From the NCBI RefSeq assembly GCF_020531845.1, contig NZ_JAJAVF010000002.1, positions 1,461,543 to 1,525,542 of the forward strand: DNA of 64,000 nt. The letters run 5' to 3'. Position 1 is the stretch's first letter. Each line of letters opens with the position of its first letter. Made by a program: the position numbers and the translations under genes. The stretch is from Methylobacillus methanolivorans (lineage in GTDB: Bacteria; Pseudomonadota; Gammaproteobacteria; Burkholderiales; Methylophilaceae). Positions 27,667-35,778 of the stretch are shown here, piece after piece. The notes below the pieces were generated by a model. It ran no database searches. It had not been told where the DNA came from and saw nothing but the letters and a program-made list of their open reading frames with translations.

Positions 27667-27750
27667 ATGTCGATATTAGCCTTGGCATTTGCATTAGGTC
27701 TTATCCGCTGTCGAGGCAGTTATCGGGCATGTCAAACCCGACCAGAATAA
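27667..27750 (+). CDS. Possible short leader ORF with two Cys codons
   Basis: ATG to TAA, 27 codons, inside the 320-base gap before the porin. The peptide starts MSILALAFALGLIRC and contains Cys at positions 15 and 22, both TGT. No good ribosome-binding site is visible, so it may be chance. The rest of the 27571-27891 gap, apart from promoter element A, shows nothing I recognise. Confidence 0.25.
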   Translation: MSILALAFALGLIRCRGSYRACQTRPE

Positions 27751-27891
27751 AGGTCATATTGCGACATCCCATGATTTTCTAATCAACTTTAATACCTACT
27801 GTATCACCAGCGGTTACACATCAACACTTGTTCATAAGCAAGGTTCGCTTGCCAGTCCACTGGAAGCAACACAACATCAGGGAGACTTATC

Positions 27892-29469
27892 TTGTTCAAT
27901 AAAACTGGGCTTATCCAGCTATTGATTGCCAGCGGCATTGTCCTCACGGCAGGCCTCAGCTATGCCGCCGAAGAAACGGCAAACACGGCATTATCAGCGG
28001 AAGAAATTGACCAACAAGAACGCATCAAGGCACGCAAGGCAGAGATTGCAGCAGAAGCTGCTTTGGCCAAGAAAGCTGAAAAAGGCTATTGGGTAGCGCC
28101 ACGCGCTTATGGAACACAACGTGAGACAGAGCCACCTCGTTTTGTTAAGCCAATAGAAAAAACCTGGCTGAAGGAATACACAGATATCGATTGGCTGGAC
28201 GTGGGGGCAGACTATCGCTTCCGCTACGAAAACCGTGAAAACGACTTCCGCCGTGGCGTGAATGTGACTGACGAACCTTTCCTGTTACGTTCACGTATTT
28301 ATGTTGCCGTGCGCAATAAATTCGATCCATTACGTTTCACGCTGGAAGCCGAAGATGCGCGTCGCAACCACAGCAATTTTGCCCGTGATAATCGCGACGT
28401 CGACTTGGCAGAACCTATCCAGGCTTATGCAGAACTATTCTTCAAGGATGGCTTGGGCAAGGATGATCTCGGTAATGATCGTCCGGTAAGTCTCAAGGCT
28501 GGCCGTATGGCGTTTGAACAGCTTGATCGCCGCCTGATTGCCCGTAATGAATGGCGCAACACGACCAATACATTCCAAGGTGTTCGTGCCACATTTGGTC
28601 AACACAAAAATGATTGGGAATTGGACTTGCTTGCTTTACAGCCCATCGTGCGCCTGACTGAGCAACTCAACCAGCGTGACAAATCGCAATGGTTTTATGG
28701 GGCTATTTTCGATTGGCGCAAGTGGTCCGATATCGTGACTTTGTCCCCCTCCTATTTCTACCTGAAACAAGATGGTGATGAAGTAAAGTATACATCCAGC
28801 GGTAGCCTTGCTACTGCCGCCCAGCGCCTAGATCGCTCAATCCATACTGCCGGCCTCCGTGGCTACGGCCTTATTGGAAAAACTGGCTTGGACTATGACC
28901 TCAGCTATTACCGCCAGTGGGGTGAAGAGGACAGAACACTGACAGCAAAGCGGGATCACCGTGCCTATTCGTATATTGCTGAAATCGGTTATACAGCCGA
29001 CCATGAGTGGAAACCACGTTTCAGCGCCAATTATGGTGTTGCCAGCGGAAACAAAGCCTCAAGCACGGGAACTCAAGAACGTTTTGACCGTTTGTTCGGG
29101 TTTGCGCGACCATGGTCCAGCAACGATTACATCCAGATGGAAAATATCAACGCCACCAAGGTACGAGCGGAATTCAGTCCTTTCACAGGAGTGAATATAG
29201 ATACTGGATACAGTTGGTACAAACTGGACAGCGCGACTGATCGCTGGGGTGCGGGCAATAACCTTGTTGATGCCACAGGTCGCAGCGGCCGTGACTTAGG
29301 CGAAGAATGGGATATCCGCGTACGCTTCCCTGTTGTAGATAAAGTATCTGCTAACGTAGGTTATGCCTACTTCAAAGGTGGTGACTTTATTAAGAATGCC
29401 CCTGCAACACTTGGTCGCAAAGACACCTCCAACTTCTTCTATGTTGAACTGACGGTCAGCGCTTTCTAG
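27892..29469 (+). CDS. Large outer-membrane porin, alginate-export (AlgE) type fold
   Basis: A signal peptide (FNKTGLIQLLIASGIVLTAG ... LSYAAE) is followed by a charged helical linker of about 45 residues (QQERIKARKAEIAAEAALA) and a long barrel domain with DVGADYRFRYENRENDF, FRLRSRIYV-like strands, GRMAFEQLDRRLIARNEW and a C-terminal ...FFYVELTVSAF ending in Phe. This pattern fits the 18-stranded alginate-export/OprE-like porins, which admit varied anionic solutes. Start is TTG with GGGAG six bases upstream. Its promoter element is shared with the sulfur genes, so the inferred cargo is a sulfonate, sulfate ester or similar sulfur source. It ends in a strong terminator. Confidence 0.82.
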   Translation: MFNKTGLIQLLIASGIVLTAGLSYAAEETANTALSAEEIDQQERIKARKAEIAAEAALAKKAEKGYWVAPRAYGTQRETEPPRFVKPIEKTWLKEYTDIDWLDVGADYRFRYENRENDFRRGVNVTDEPFLLRSRIYVAVRNKFDPLRFTLEAEDARRNHSNFARDNRDVDLAEPIQAYAELFFKDGLGKDDLGNDRPVSLKAGRMAFEQLDRRLIARNEWRNTTNTFQGVRATFGQHKNDWELDLLALQPIVRLTEQLNQRDKSQWFYGAIFDWRKWSDIVTLSPSYFYLKQDGDEVKYTSSGSLATAAQRLDRSIHTAGLRGYGLIGKTGLDYDLSYYRQWGEEDRTLTAKRDHRAYSYIAEIGYTADHEWKPRFSANYGVASGNKASSTGTQERFDRLFGFARPWSSNDYIQMENINATKVRAEFSPFTGVNIDTGYSWYKLDSATDRWGAGNNLVDATGRSGRDLGEEWDIRVRFPVVDKVSANVGYAYFKGGDFIKNAPATLGRKDTSNFFYVELTVSAF

Positions 29470-29497
29470 CACTATCGTTCAGGTATACCTCCACTCA

Positions 29498-29526
29498 ACC
29501 GGGAGCCAATGGCTTCCGGTTTTTTT
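29498..29526 (+). terminator. Intrinsic terminator of the porin gene
   Basis: Ten-bp stem ACCGGGAGCC / GGCTTCCGGT (one G-U pair), loop AAT, then seven T residues. Confidence 0.9.
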
Positions 29527-29550
29527 ACGCCCACATATTCCAAAATATAT

Positions 29551-29604
29551 ATAAAAATATAAAAACAAATTATTTTTAACTATTTAATAACCTTGTTACA
29601 GTGC
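29551..29604 (+). promoter_or_regulatory. Sulfur-island promoter element B (sbp operon)
   Basis: Second copy of the 54-base element: ATAAAAATATA, TATTTTT (29571-29577), 16 bases, TGTTACAGTGC (from 29594). It lies 33 bases before the YezD-like gene and should drive that gene, sbp and the two small genes after it. Confidence 0.65.
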
Positions 29605-29636
29605 ACTCATTCATTGAACACTGCCAAGGCAAACGT

Positions 29637-29840
29637 ATGTCACACGAATCCAAACCGAAACCTAACGATGAAGTGATCCAGGAAATTATCCGCTCCATTG
29701 ACCTACTGCGTTTTGGCTCAATTGAAATCACGGTACACGATGGTCGGGTCACCCAAATAGAACGTAGGGAAAAAGTACGTTTCAACCATGATGCCCCAAA
29801 AATAAAACAAACCCTACAACGCGTGGTTATCAACCACTAA
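29637..29840 (+). CDS. YezD-like DUF2292 small protein
   Basis: A 67-residue protein with the DUF2292 signature [20 protein letters not shown] followed by REKVRF. The family (Bacillus YezD) is small, of unknown biochemical function, and is found repeatedly beside sulfate and cysteine genes, which matches this location: sbp follows 26 bases downstream. I chose the ATG at 29637, where the family N-terminus begins and AAGG lies upstream. It is the first gene behind promoter element B. Confidence 0.85.
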   Translation: MSHESKPKPNDEVIQEIIRSIDLLRFGSIEITVHDGRVTQIERREKVRFNHDAPKIKQTLQRVVINH

Positions 29841-29866
29841 CTTTCAAATCATCCAAGGATTGTTGC

Positions 29867-30877
29867 ATGAAACGTTTTTTACCCCAGATCGCCAGTTTGA
29901 TCACATTAACCGCCCTGAGTAGCTCACTGACAGCGCTGGCTGCGGATATCACCCTGTTGAATGTTTCCTATGACCCAACCCGAGAACTCTATCAGGAGTA
30001 CAACAGCGCCTTCGCCAAATACTGGCAGGCCAAGACTGGTGACAAGGTCACGATCAAAGCCTCTCATGGCGGCTCGGGCAAGCAAGCCCGCTCTGTGATT
30101 GATGGCTTGCAGGCTGACGTCGTCACCCTGGCATTGGCATACGATGTAGATGCACTCTATGAAAAAGGCAAACTGGTAAATAAGGACTGGATCAAACGCC
30201 TACCTGACAACAGCTCACCCTACACTTCCACTATCGTGTTCCTGGTACGCAAAGGCAACCCTAAGAACATCAAGGATTGGGATGACCTGATCAAGCCTGG
30301 CATCAAAGTAGTCACCCCTAATCCCAAAACATCCGGCGGCGCTCGCTGGAACTACCTGGCAGCCTGGGCATATGGTCAAAAGAAGTTCAACAATGATGAA
30401 GCCAAGACTCGTGAATTCATTGGCAAAATCCTGAAGAATGTCCCTGTCCTTGATTCTGGCGCACGCGGTGCTACTACCACCTTTGTTGAAAGAGGCATTG
30501 GTGATGTATTGCTCGCCTGGGAAAACGAAGCTTTTCTTGCACAAAAGGAACTTGGTCCAGACAAATTCGAGATCGTGGCTCCATCTCTCTCGATCCTGGC
30601 TGAGCCATCCGTATCTGTCGTCGATAAAGTCGTAGACAAACGTGGCACTCGCAAGGTTGCCGAGGCCTATCTGGAATACCTTTACAGTGAGGCAGGCCAG
30701 GAGCTTGCAGCCCAGAACTACTACCGCCCACGTTTAGAATCCGTAGCCAAGAAGTATGAAAAGACTTTCCCGCATCTCAGCCTGGTCACAGTAGATTCAG
30801 CATTTGGTGGTTGGCAAAAAGCGCAAAAAACGCACTTTGCTGATGGCGGTACCTTTGATCAGATTTACCAACAATAA
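29867..30877 (+). CDS. sbp: Periplasmic sulfate-binding protein (first copy)
   Basis: Solute-binding component of the sulfate ABC importer. A 25-residue signal peptide ends SLTALAA before [20 protein letters not shown]. Sulfate-binding family blocks follow: [80 protein letters not shown] and the C-terminal [20 protein letters not shown]. Length 336 is normal. The permease and ATPase (cysTWA) are 7 kb away in a different transcript, and a second sbp lies beside them. The two differ clearly (YDVDAL versus NDIDIL at the mouth), so affinity or substrate may differ. Confidence 0.95.
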   Translation: MKRFLPQIASLITLTALSSSLTALAADITLLNVSYDPTRELYQEYNSAFAKYWQAKTGDKVTIKASHGGSGKQARSVIDGLQADVVTLALAYDVDALYEKGKLVNKDWIKRLPDNSSPYTSTIVFLVRKGNPKNIKDWDDLIKPGIKVVTPNPKTSGGARWNYLAAWAYGQKKFNNDEAKTREFIGKILKNVPVLDSGARGATTTFVERGIGDVLLAWENEAFLAQKELGPDKFEIVAPSLSILAEPSVSVVDKVVDKRGTRKVAEAYLEYLYSEAGQELAAQNYYRPRLESVAKKYEKTFPHLSLVTVDSAFGGWQKAQKTHFADGGTFDQIYQQ

Positions 30878-30898
30878 ACCTTAATTTCTTGATTAACA

Positions 30899-30927
30899 GG
30901 CGGCGCCAGGCACAACCTGGCACCGCC
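30899..30927 (+). repeat. Strong intercistronic stem-loop
   Basis: Stem GGCGG-C-GCCAGG / CCTGGC-A-CCGCC with loop CACAA, between sbp and the DUF2325 gene. No T-run follows, so it more likely protects the sbp mRNA 3' end and lowers expression of the downstream genes than terminates. Confidence 0.6.
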
Positions 30928-30950
30928 AGCAGCCAAAGGAGACTCTCATC

Positions 30951-31304
30951 ATGAGTACTGCGTTAATTGTAGGCGGCGACCAGATTGAAGGCATCAAGCA
31001 AGAGCTATCCAATTTTGGTGTTACGCATATCAACCACTGGTCAGGCCGTAAAGTTGGTGATGGCAAGAAAGTCATTCCCCAAGACACCGACCTCATCGTA
31101 TTGGTGACTGACTGGATCAGTCATACATTCACTCACAAGATCAAGCAGAGCGCAGCTAAACGCGGCGTCAGGATTGTATATACGCCGAATGGCCCCAGTG
31201 CATTGCGCATACGCCTGAAGCAAATCAATCCAGACTACGTTCAGGAGAGTGAGTGTAGCAGCCAATACCAAAGCCAGCGGCAAGCGCGCCACTCACTGAA
31301 TTAA
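30951..31304 (+). CDS. DUF2325 family protein
   Basis: A 117-residue protein with the DUF2325 pattern: TALIVGGDQIEGIKQELSNF (a nucleotide-binding-like first strand and turn), INHWSGRKVGD, DTDLIVLVTDWISHTFTHKI and GVRIVYTPNGPSALRIRL. The fold is predicted Rossmann-like; no reaction is known. AAAGGAG precedes the ATG. It lies between sbp and the molbindin-like gene, so it should be expressed under sulfur limitation; a role in sensing or handling oxyanions is possible but speculative. The polar tail (ECSSQYQSQRQARHSLN) looks disordered. Confidence 0.82.
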   Translation: MSTALIVGGDQIEGIKQELSNFGVTHINHWSGRKVGDGKKVIPQDTDLIVLVTDWISHTFTHKIKQSAAKRGVRIVYTPNGPSALRIRLKQINPDYVQESECSSQYQSQRQARHSLN

Positions 31305-31343
31305 CCAGCAATCACGATTTGATGTAGCAAAAGGAGTTTTATC

Positions 31344-31559
31344 ATGGCAATTCACGCAATTAATGTCCGTAACCAATTTCGCGGCAGGATCAAGGAAATC
31401 GTCCTGGGGCCAGTGGTCTCTGAAGTAGATGTTGAAACCCCGGTAGGTATAGTCACCTCTGTCATCACCACTCGCTCAGTCAATGAACTGAACCTGCAGA
31501 TTGGGACTGAAGTTCTGGCGCTGATCAAGGCAACTGAGGTATCTCTCGCCAAGGTTTAG
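31344..31559 (+). CDS. Molbindin-like TOBE-domain protein
   Basis: A 71-residue single TOBE/Mop domain (VRNQFRGRIKEIVLGPVVSE, VDVETPVGIVTSVITTRSV, LGIGTEVLALIKATEVSLAK-like end). Proteins of this type form hexamers that bind molybdate or tungstate in the cytoplasm. AAGGAG precedes the ATG. Its position at the end of the sulfate-binding operon suggests that it buffers molybdate that enters through the sulfate importer, or that it binds sulfate-like oxyanions; both are inference. A terminator follows. Confidence 0.85.
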   Translation: MAIHAINVRNQFRGRIKEIVLGPVVSEVDVETPVGIVTSVITTRSVNELNLQIGTEVLALIKATEVSLAKV

Positions 31560-31608
31560 CTAGCCGCGCTCAGGTGCAACGCAAGCCTGATCTCATCCTC
31601 ATCAATCA

Positions 31609-31636
31609 AAAGGCCAGGGATTGCTCCCTGGCCTTT
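31609..31636. terminator. Bidirectional terminator
   Basis: Perfect 12-bp stem AAAGGCCAGGGA / TCCCTGGCCTTT with loop TTGC, between the convergent TOBE gene and the desulfurase gene. Confidence 0.85.
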
Positions 31637-31666
31637 CGTGTTAGCACTTTGCCAAGTGTTAATAGA

Positions 31667-33538
31667 TTAACGCTTGGCAGATGCCAGTCTCAGTAGCACC
31701 CCTTGCAGCACATCCACTTCTGCATATGTATTGTAGAAAGCCAAGGACGGCCTGACCGTGGTTTCCACGCCAAAACGGCGCAGAATGGGCTGCGCGCAAT
31801 GATGACCAGAGCGTACGGCAATCCCTTCCTGGTTCAACGCTGCGCCAACTTCCTCACTCTTGTACCCATGCAGGTTGAATGACAATACACTGGCTTTATT
31901 CTGGGCAGTGCCTATCAAGCGCAAGCCCGGCACTTTGTGCAGCGCGGCTGTCGCATAGACCAGTAGTTCATGCTCGTAGTGCGCAATATTTTCTATGCCC
32001 AGACGCTCAACATACTCGAGTGCAGCGCCCATCCCAACAGCATCAGCAATATTGCCAGTACCGGCCTCAAACTTGGCCGGCGCAGCGTGATAGACAGTTT
32101 TCTCGAAGGTGACGTCTTGAATCATGTTGCCGCCACCTTGCCAGGCTGGCATATCCTCCAGCACCGCTGCCTTACCGTACAAAGCACCTATGCCGGTCGG
32201 GCCAAAAATCTTGTGCCCGGAGAACACCAGGAAGTCGCAATCCAGCAACTGCACATCGGTACGCATATGCGACACGGATTGAGCACCGTCAAGCAGCACT
32301 TTTGCACCCACGGCATGCGCCATGGCGATCATCTGCTGTGCAGGTGTCACCGTCCCTAATGCATTGGAAACCTGGGTAAAGGAAACCAGCTTGGTGTGTG
32401 AAGTCAGCAGCTTCTGGTACTCGTCCAGCAACACCTGGCCACTATCATCCACGGGTACCACTTTCAACTTGGCACCAGTCTCCTGGCATAACTGCTGCCA
32501 GGGCACGATATTGGCATGATGCTCCAGGTTGGTGACCACAATCTCGTCACCTTCGCCCAGGTGCTTCTTGCCCCAAGTCTTGGCTACCAGGTTGATCGCT
32601 TCTGTCGTACCGCGCACGAAGACGATATTTTCCACCGAAGGTGCATTGATGAAGCGCCGCACGGTTTCACGCGCCCCTTCGTAGGCATCCGTCGCACGTG
32701 CCGCCAACTCATGCGCTGCACGATGGATATTGGAGTTTTCATGCTGGTAGAAATAGGACAAGCGATCAATCACTACTTGTGGCTTCTGGGTAGTCGCTGC
32801 GTTATCCAGCCAGATCAACGGCCTGCCGTTGACCAACTCACGCAAGATCGGGAAATCCTTGCGTACCAGATTGACGTCAAACGGTGGATGCGCAGAATCT
32901 GCAACATCGGGTACTCGCGGTGATTCGGCAAGGAAATAGAACGGCGACGACGCCTTGCTGTTGGCAGCTTTGCCTGAACCTGCAGCACTAGCAGGAACAC
33001 CGCTAAACGGTGATGCCAGCAAACCCAGATCCATAGCATAAGGAATGTCGAGCCCACCCAGCAAGCCACTGATATCCAGGCCAGGTAAAGTAGGAACAGA
33101 CCCCACAGCATCAACGCGCTCCTGGCTGAATTCTGGTGGCAAATCAGACGGCGACACTCCGAAGCTGGGAGACCTGACTGGCAAAGTTTCAGCGCCCGGC
33201 ACCACGTTAGTGGCAGCTGGCAAGCCCGTAGGCACCGCAGAAACGATGGAAGGAGCTGCAGGCACAGGAGCACCAATAGTCGGACTGCCTGCCCCATAAG
33301 GTGCGGCGGAATCCGAGAGCGACGTCACCGACGGGGCATCTTGTGGCAAACGAGGAAACCCCTCCGCATACAGCTCATTGGCTATGCGGGTAAGCTCATC
33401 AACATCCAGGTGACCACCTGATTGCGCTTCACGACCCACGGCCAATGCAGCCGCCATGCGTGGATGCTCACCAGGCAAAGAGGCCAGAATGGCTTCGGGT
33501 TCAAAAGAAGACAGATCGTTGAGGTTACTTGTAGTCAT
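31667..33538 (-). CDS. Cysteine desulfurase with N-terminal encapsulin-targeting domain
   Basis: SufS-like (class II) PLP enzyme that releases sulfur from cysteine as a persulfide. The catalytic domain starts near residue 222 (FDVNLVRKDFPILRELVNG) and holds WLDNAATTQKP, TNLEHHANIVPW, the PLP-lysine block FSGHKIFGPTGIGALYG and the catalytic cysteine in VRSGHHCAQP. In front lies an extra 220-residue Pro/Ala/Ser/Gly-rich, presumably disordered domain with a short helical part (VDELTRIANELYAEGF), a motif GLDISGLLGGLDIPYAMDLG and SPFYFLAES. Such N-domains direct desulfurases into family 2A encapsulin shells. The start lies 14 bases inside the encapsulin gene just upstream, so cargo and shell are translationally coupled. 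Confidence 0.93.
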   Translation of the reverse strand: MTTSNLNDLSSFEPEAILASLPGEHPRMAAALAVGREAQSGGHLDVDELTRIANELYAEGFPRLPQDAPSVTSLSDSAAPYGAGSPTIGAPVPAAPSIVSAVPTGLPAATNVVPGAETLPVRSPSFGVSPSDLPPEFSQERVDAVGSVPTLPGLDISGLLGGLDIPYAMDLGLLASPFSGVPASAAGSGKAANSKASSPFYFLAESPRVPDVADSAHPPFDVNLVRKDFPILRELVNGRPLIWLDNAATTQKPQVVIDRLSYFYQHENSNIHRAAHELAARATDAYEGARETVRRFINAPSVENIVFVRGTTEAINLVAKTWGKKHLGEGDEIVVTNLEHHANIVPWQQLCQETGAKLKVVPVDDSGQVLLDEYQKLLTSHTKLVSFTQVSNALGTVTPAQQMIAMAHAVGAKVLLDGAQSVSHMRTDVQLLDCDFLVFSGHKIFGPTGIGALYGKAAVLEDMPAWQGGGNMIQDVTFEKTVYHAAPAKFEAGTGNIADAVGMGAALEYVERLGIENIAHYEHELLVYATAALHKVPGLRLIGTAQNKASVLSFNLHGYKSEEVGAALNQEGIAVRSGHHCAQPILRRFGVETTVRPSLAFYNTYAEVDVLQGVLLRLASAKR

Positions 33539-34442
33539 AGTAGTTGCCTACGTCTACATTCTCCAGCACGGCAATCGCATCTTCGGTCAGTACCGCCAGC
33601 GAGCAATAAAGTGAAACCAAGTATGAAGCAATCGCCTTGTGGTTGATACCCATGAAGCGTACGGAAAGCCCCATGCTTTGTTGACCCGGCAGGTTAGGTT
33701 GATACAGGCCTACAACACCTTGACGGCTTTCGCCTGTGCGCAACAGCAGAATGTTGGTCTTGCCCTTGGTCACGCGCAGCTTGTCACACGGAATCAAGGG
33801 GATGCCACGCCATGTGATGAACTGTGAGCCAAACATGCTGACAGTAGGAGGTGGTACGCCGCGACGAGTGCATTCACGCCCAAACGCAGCAATCGCCTGT
33901 GGGTGTGCCAGGAAAAATGCAGGCTCTTTCCACACGCGGGAAATCAACTCATCAAAATCATCTGGTGTGGGAAATCCGGTGCGCGACTTAACCTTTTGGC
34001 CATCTGCCACGTTGTGCAGCAAGCCGTATTCCTTGTTATTGATTAGTTCGCTTTCCTGGCGTTCCTTGACGGTTTCGATGGTCAGGCGCAACTGCTCGCG
34101 AATCTGGTTGTGCGGGCTACTGTAGAGATCGGAAATACGGGTATGGACATCAACCACAGTATTCACTGCATTCAGCACATACTCACGGCCCCACTCTTCA
34201 TAATCCACAAAAGTAGCAGGCAACTCACGCTCATCCTTGGCAGAGCAATCCACCTCGACATTGTGGTTGTCTTTCACCTTATTGACACGGTAGATACCCG
34301 CCTCAACCGGCACCCATTGCAGCAGGTGTACTAGCCAACGTGGTGTGATAGACCCAAGCATGGGGACTGTTTTGGTCGCATTGGCAAGCGTGCGCGCTGC
34401 AACATCCCCTAATGCGGTATGGGCCTGATGAATATCTGACAT
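33525..34442 (-). CDS. Family 2A encapsulin shell protein (SrpI-like)
   Basis: HK97-fold protein that assembles into an icosahedral protein shell. The 305-residue chain matches the SrpI/family 2A group: LANATKTVPMLGSITPRWLV, LLQWVPVEAGIYRVNKVKD, a long E-loop/spine helix region (VDVHTRISDLYSSPHNQIRE, LRLTIETVKERQESELINN), TPDDFDELISRVWKEPAFFL, RRGVPPPTVSMFGSQFITWR and SMGLSVRFMGINHKAIASYL. It lacks features of phage assembly genes, and the neighbours (acetyltransferase upstream, desulfurase cargo downstream) are those described for this encapsulin family, which in cyanobacteria is induced by sulfur starvation. AGGAG lies 7 bases before the ATG. Confidence 0.93.
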   Translation of the reverse strand: MSDIHQAHTALGDVAARTLANATKTVPMLGSITPRWLVHLLQWVPVEAGIYRVNKVKDNHNVEVDCSAKDERELPATFVDYEEWGREYVLNAVNTVVDVHTRISDLYSSPHNQIREQLRLTIETVKERQESELINNKEYGLLHNVADGQKVKSRTGFPTPDDFDELISRVWKEPAFFLAHPQAIAAFGRECTRRGVPPPTVSMFGSQFITWRGIPLIPCDKLRVTKGKTNILLLRTGESRQGVVGLYQPNLPGQQSMGLSVRFMGINHKAIASYLVSLYCSLAVLTEDAIAVLENVDVGNYYDYK

Positions 34443-34497
34443 GAAAGCTCTCCTAAAAAATTACCAATCAATGGCAGGCAAATGCCTGCCCTATTCA

Positions 34498-35460
34498 CTA
34501 CTGAACTGCCGGATGACTCACAGCGCCATTAGAATGGCCTGTAGATGTCCCCTCCTTCATCTGTATCTGGGTAATATTGCTATTCGGGGGAACGCTATAT
34601 GTAAGCCAGACATTGCCACCAATCACCGAGCCGCGACCAATCGTAATACGGCCGAGAATCGTCGCGCCGGCATAAATGACGACATCGTCCTCGACAATTG
34701 GGTGTCGTTCATTGCCCTTCACCAAACTGCCATCGGCATCCTGCGGGAAACGCTTGGCGCCAAGAGTCACAGCTTGGTACAACCTGACATGCCTCCCAAT
34801 AATGCTGGTTTCCCCGATCACGACCCCGGTGCCATGGTCAATGAAAAATCCCTCATCGATCTGAGCGCCCGGGTGAATATCAATACCCGTGGCAGAGTGA
34901 GCGATCTCAGTGATCATGCGCGCAATTAATGGCACGCCAAGTTTGTGCAGCAAGTGGGCAATACGATAGTGGATCATAGCGTTGATGCCCGGATAACAAA
35001 CCAGCACCTCATCTACGCTGCGTGCTGCCGGGTCGCCTTCATAGGCAGCACGTATATCGCTATCCAACAAGTGACGTACTGCTGGCAACTGAGCAGCAAA
35101 CTTGCGCACTAAATCCGTGGCACGTTCACGCACTGCTGCCAACGCTGATGTTTCTGCGACGAAGCTCAACTCCAGGCGCACCTGAACCACCAACTCCCGC
35201 AATGCAACGTCCAGCGTATTGCCGACAAAATAATCGATCCCTTCCTCTCGCAAATCCGGCAAGCCGAGACGATTGGGAAACAAGGCAGCACCCAGCCCCT
35301 CCACCACATCCGCTAGCGCCTTGCGTGCTGGCAGTTTGGGAGGTCGGTTCAAGCGATTCCGGTGTTCCAGCGAGGTGAGCCTAACCTCACGCAGCTTGCC
35401 TACAATCTGGCTAATTCCCAGTTCGTCGCCCAACTCAATATTTTTTTCATGCTGACTCAT
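34498..35460 (-). CDS. Serine O-acetyltransferase (EpsC type)
   Basis: Makes O-acetylserine, the carbon acceptor for cysteine synthesis. An N-terminal helical domain (residues about 1-165, with LADVVEGLGAALFPNRLG and LLDSDIRAAYEGDPAARSVD) precedes the left-handed beta-helix of hexapeptide repeats: IDIHPGAQIDEGFFIDHGTG, VVIGETSIIGRHVRLYQAVT, LGAKRF and GNERHPIVEDDVVIYAGATI. The catalytic Asp-His and His pairs are in place. The C-terminal 20 residues are a polar tail (KEGTSTGHSNGAVSHPAVQ). Start at ATG 35460. First gene of the acetyltransferase - encapsulin - desulfurase operon, preceded by a leader with a terminator. Confidence 0.94.
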   Translation of the reverse strand: MSQHEKNIELGDELGISQIVGKLREVRLTSLEHRNRLNRPPKLPARKALADVVEGLGAALFPNRLGLPDLREEGIDYFVGNTLDVALRELVVQVRLELSFVAETSALAAVRERATDLVRKFAAQLPAVRHLLDSDIRAAYEGDPAARSVDEVLVCYPGINAMIHYRIAHLLHKLGVPLIARMITEIAHSATGIDIHPGAQIDEGFFIDHGTGVVIGETSIIGRHVRLYQAVTLGAKRFPQDADGSLVKGNERHPIVEDDVVIYAGATILGRITIGRGSVIGGNVWLTYSVPPNSNITQIQMKEGTSTGHSNGAVSHPAVQ

Positions 35461-35490
35461 CAAGTCCTACCCACAAGTGACCTTGTAAAA

Positions 35491-35546
35491 ACAAAAAAGC
35501 CAGCCCCTCTCAAGAGAGGAGCTGGCTTCCGGTTGTCCGGTCAGCT
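35491..35546 (-). promoter_or_regulatory. Candidate attenuator in the leader of the encapsulin operon
   Basis: On the minus strand a terminator stem (AAGCCAGC, wobble, CCTCTC paired with GAGAGG, GCTGGCTT; 35497-35528) followed by TTTTTTGTTTTT stands about 30 bases before the acetyltransferase ATG. Its 5' arm can instead pair upstream: AGCTG-A-CCGG-ACAA-CCGG-AAGC-CAGCT (35520-35546). The two folds exclude each other. The stop codon of a 21-codon leader ORF touches the upstream arm. Structure is read from sequence; switching is inferred. Confidence 0.6.
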
Positions 35547-35611
35547 TACGCTAACGATGTATGGAAATGCTGTACTGAAATTAATTCAAGTTCACAATGC
35601 TTGTTGTCCAT
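35546..35611 (-). CDS. Candidate leader peptide ORF
   Basis: A 21-codon ORF beginning MDNKHCELELISVQ and ending HFHTSLA, with one Cys codon (TGT, codon 6) and stop TAA at the edge of the antiterminator arm. An in-frame ATG three codons earlier (35620) is also possible. No clear ribosome-binding site is visible, which is the main weakness. The other parts of the 35461-35812 gap hold the attenuator, an inverted repeat and the promoter of the second sbp. Confidence 0.4.
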   Translation of the reverse strand: MDNKHCELELISVQHFHTSLA

Positions 35612-35669
35612 ACTGAACATGGTGCAACAAACATATCACGTCGGGAAGACTACCACATATTCAATTAAC

Positions 35670-35683
35670 TTCTATACATAGAA
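35670..35683. promoter_or_regulatory. Inverted repeat between divergent sulfur operons
   Basis: TTCTAT-AC-ATAGAA, a perfect 6-bp inverted repeat with a 2-base spacer, midway between the encapsulin operon (minus) and sbp2 (plus). Candidate binding site for a regulator of both. Confidence 0.4.
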
Positions 35684-35749
35684 CTATAAAATATATTAAT
35701 TCCCACCCATTAAATAACCAATAAATTTAATTATATTCCACTATATTCT

Positions 35750-35778
35750 TTTACATTATTACAATAATTTCTTATAGT
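35750..35778 (+). promoter_or_regulatory. Sigma-70 promoter of second sbp
   Basis: TTTACA (-35), exactly 17 bases, TATAGT (-10); each hexamer is one base off consensus. Transcription start expected near 35785, 28 bases before the sbp2 ATG. Upstream is very AT-rich and contains ATTAAATAACC, a motif also seen in element B. Confidence 0.7.
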
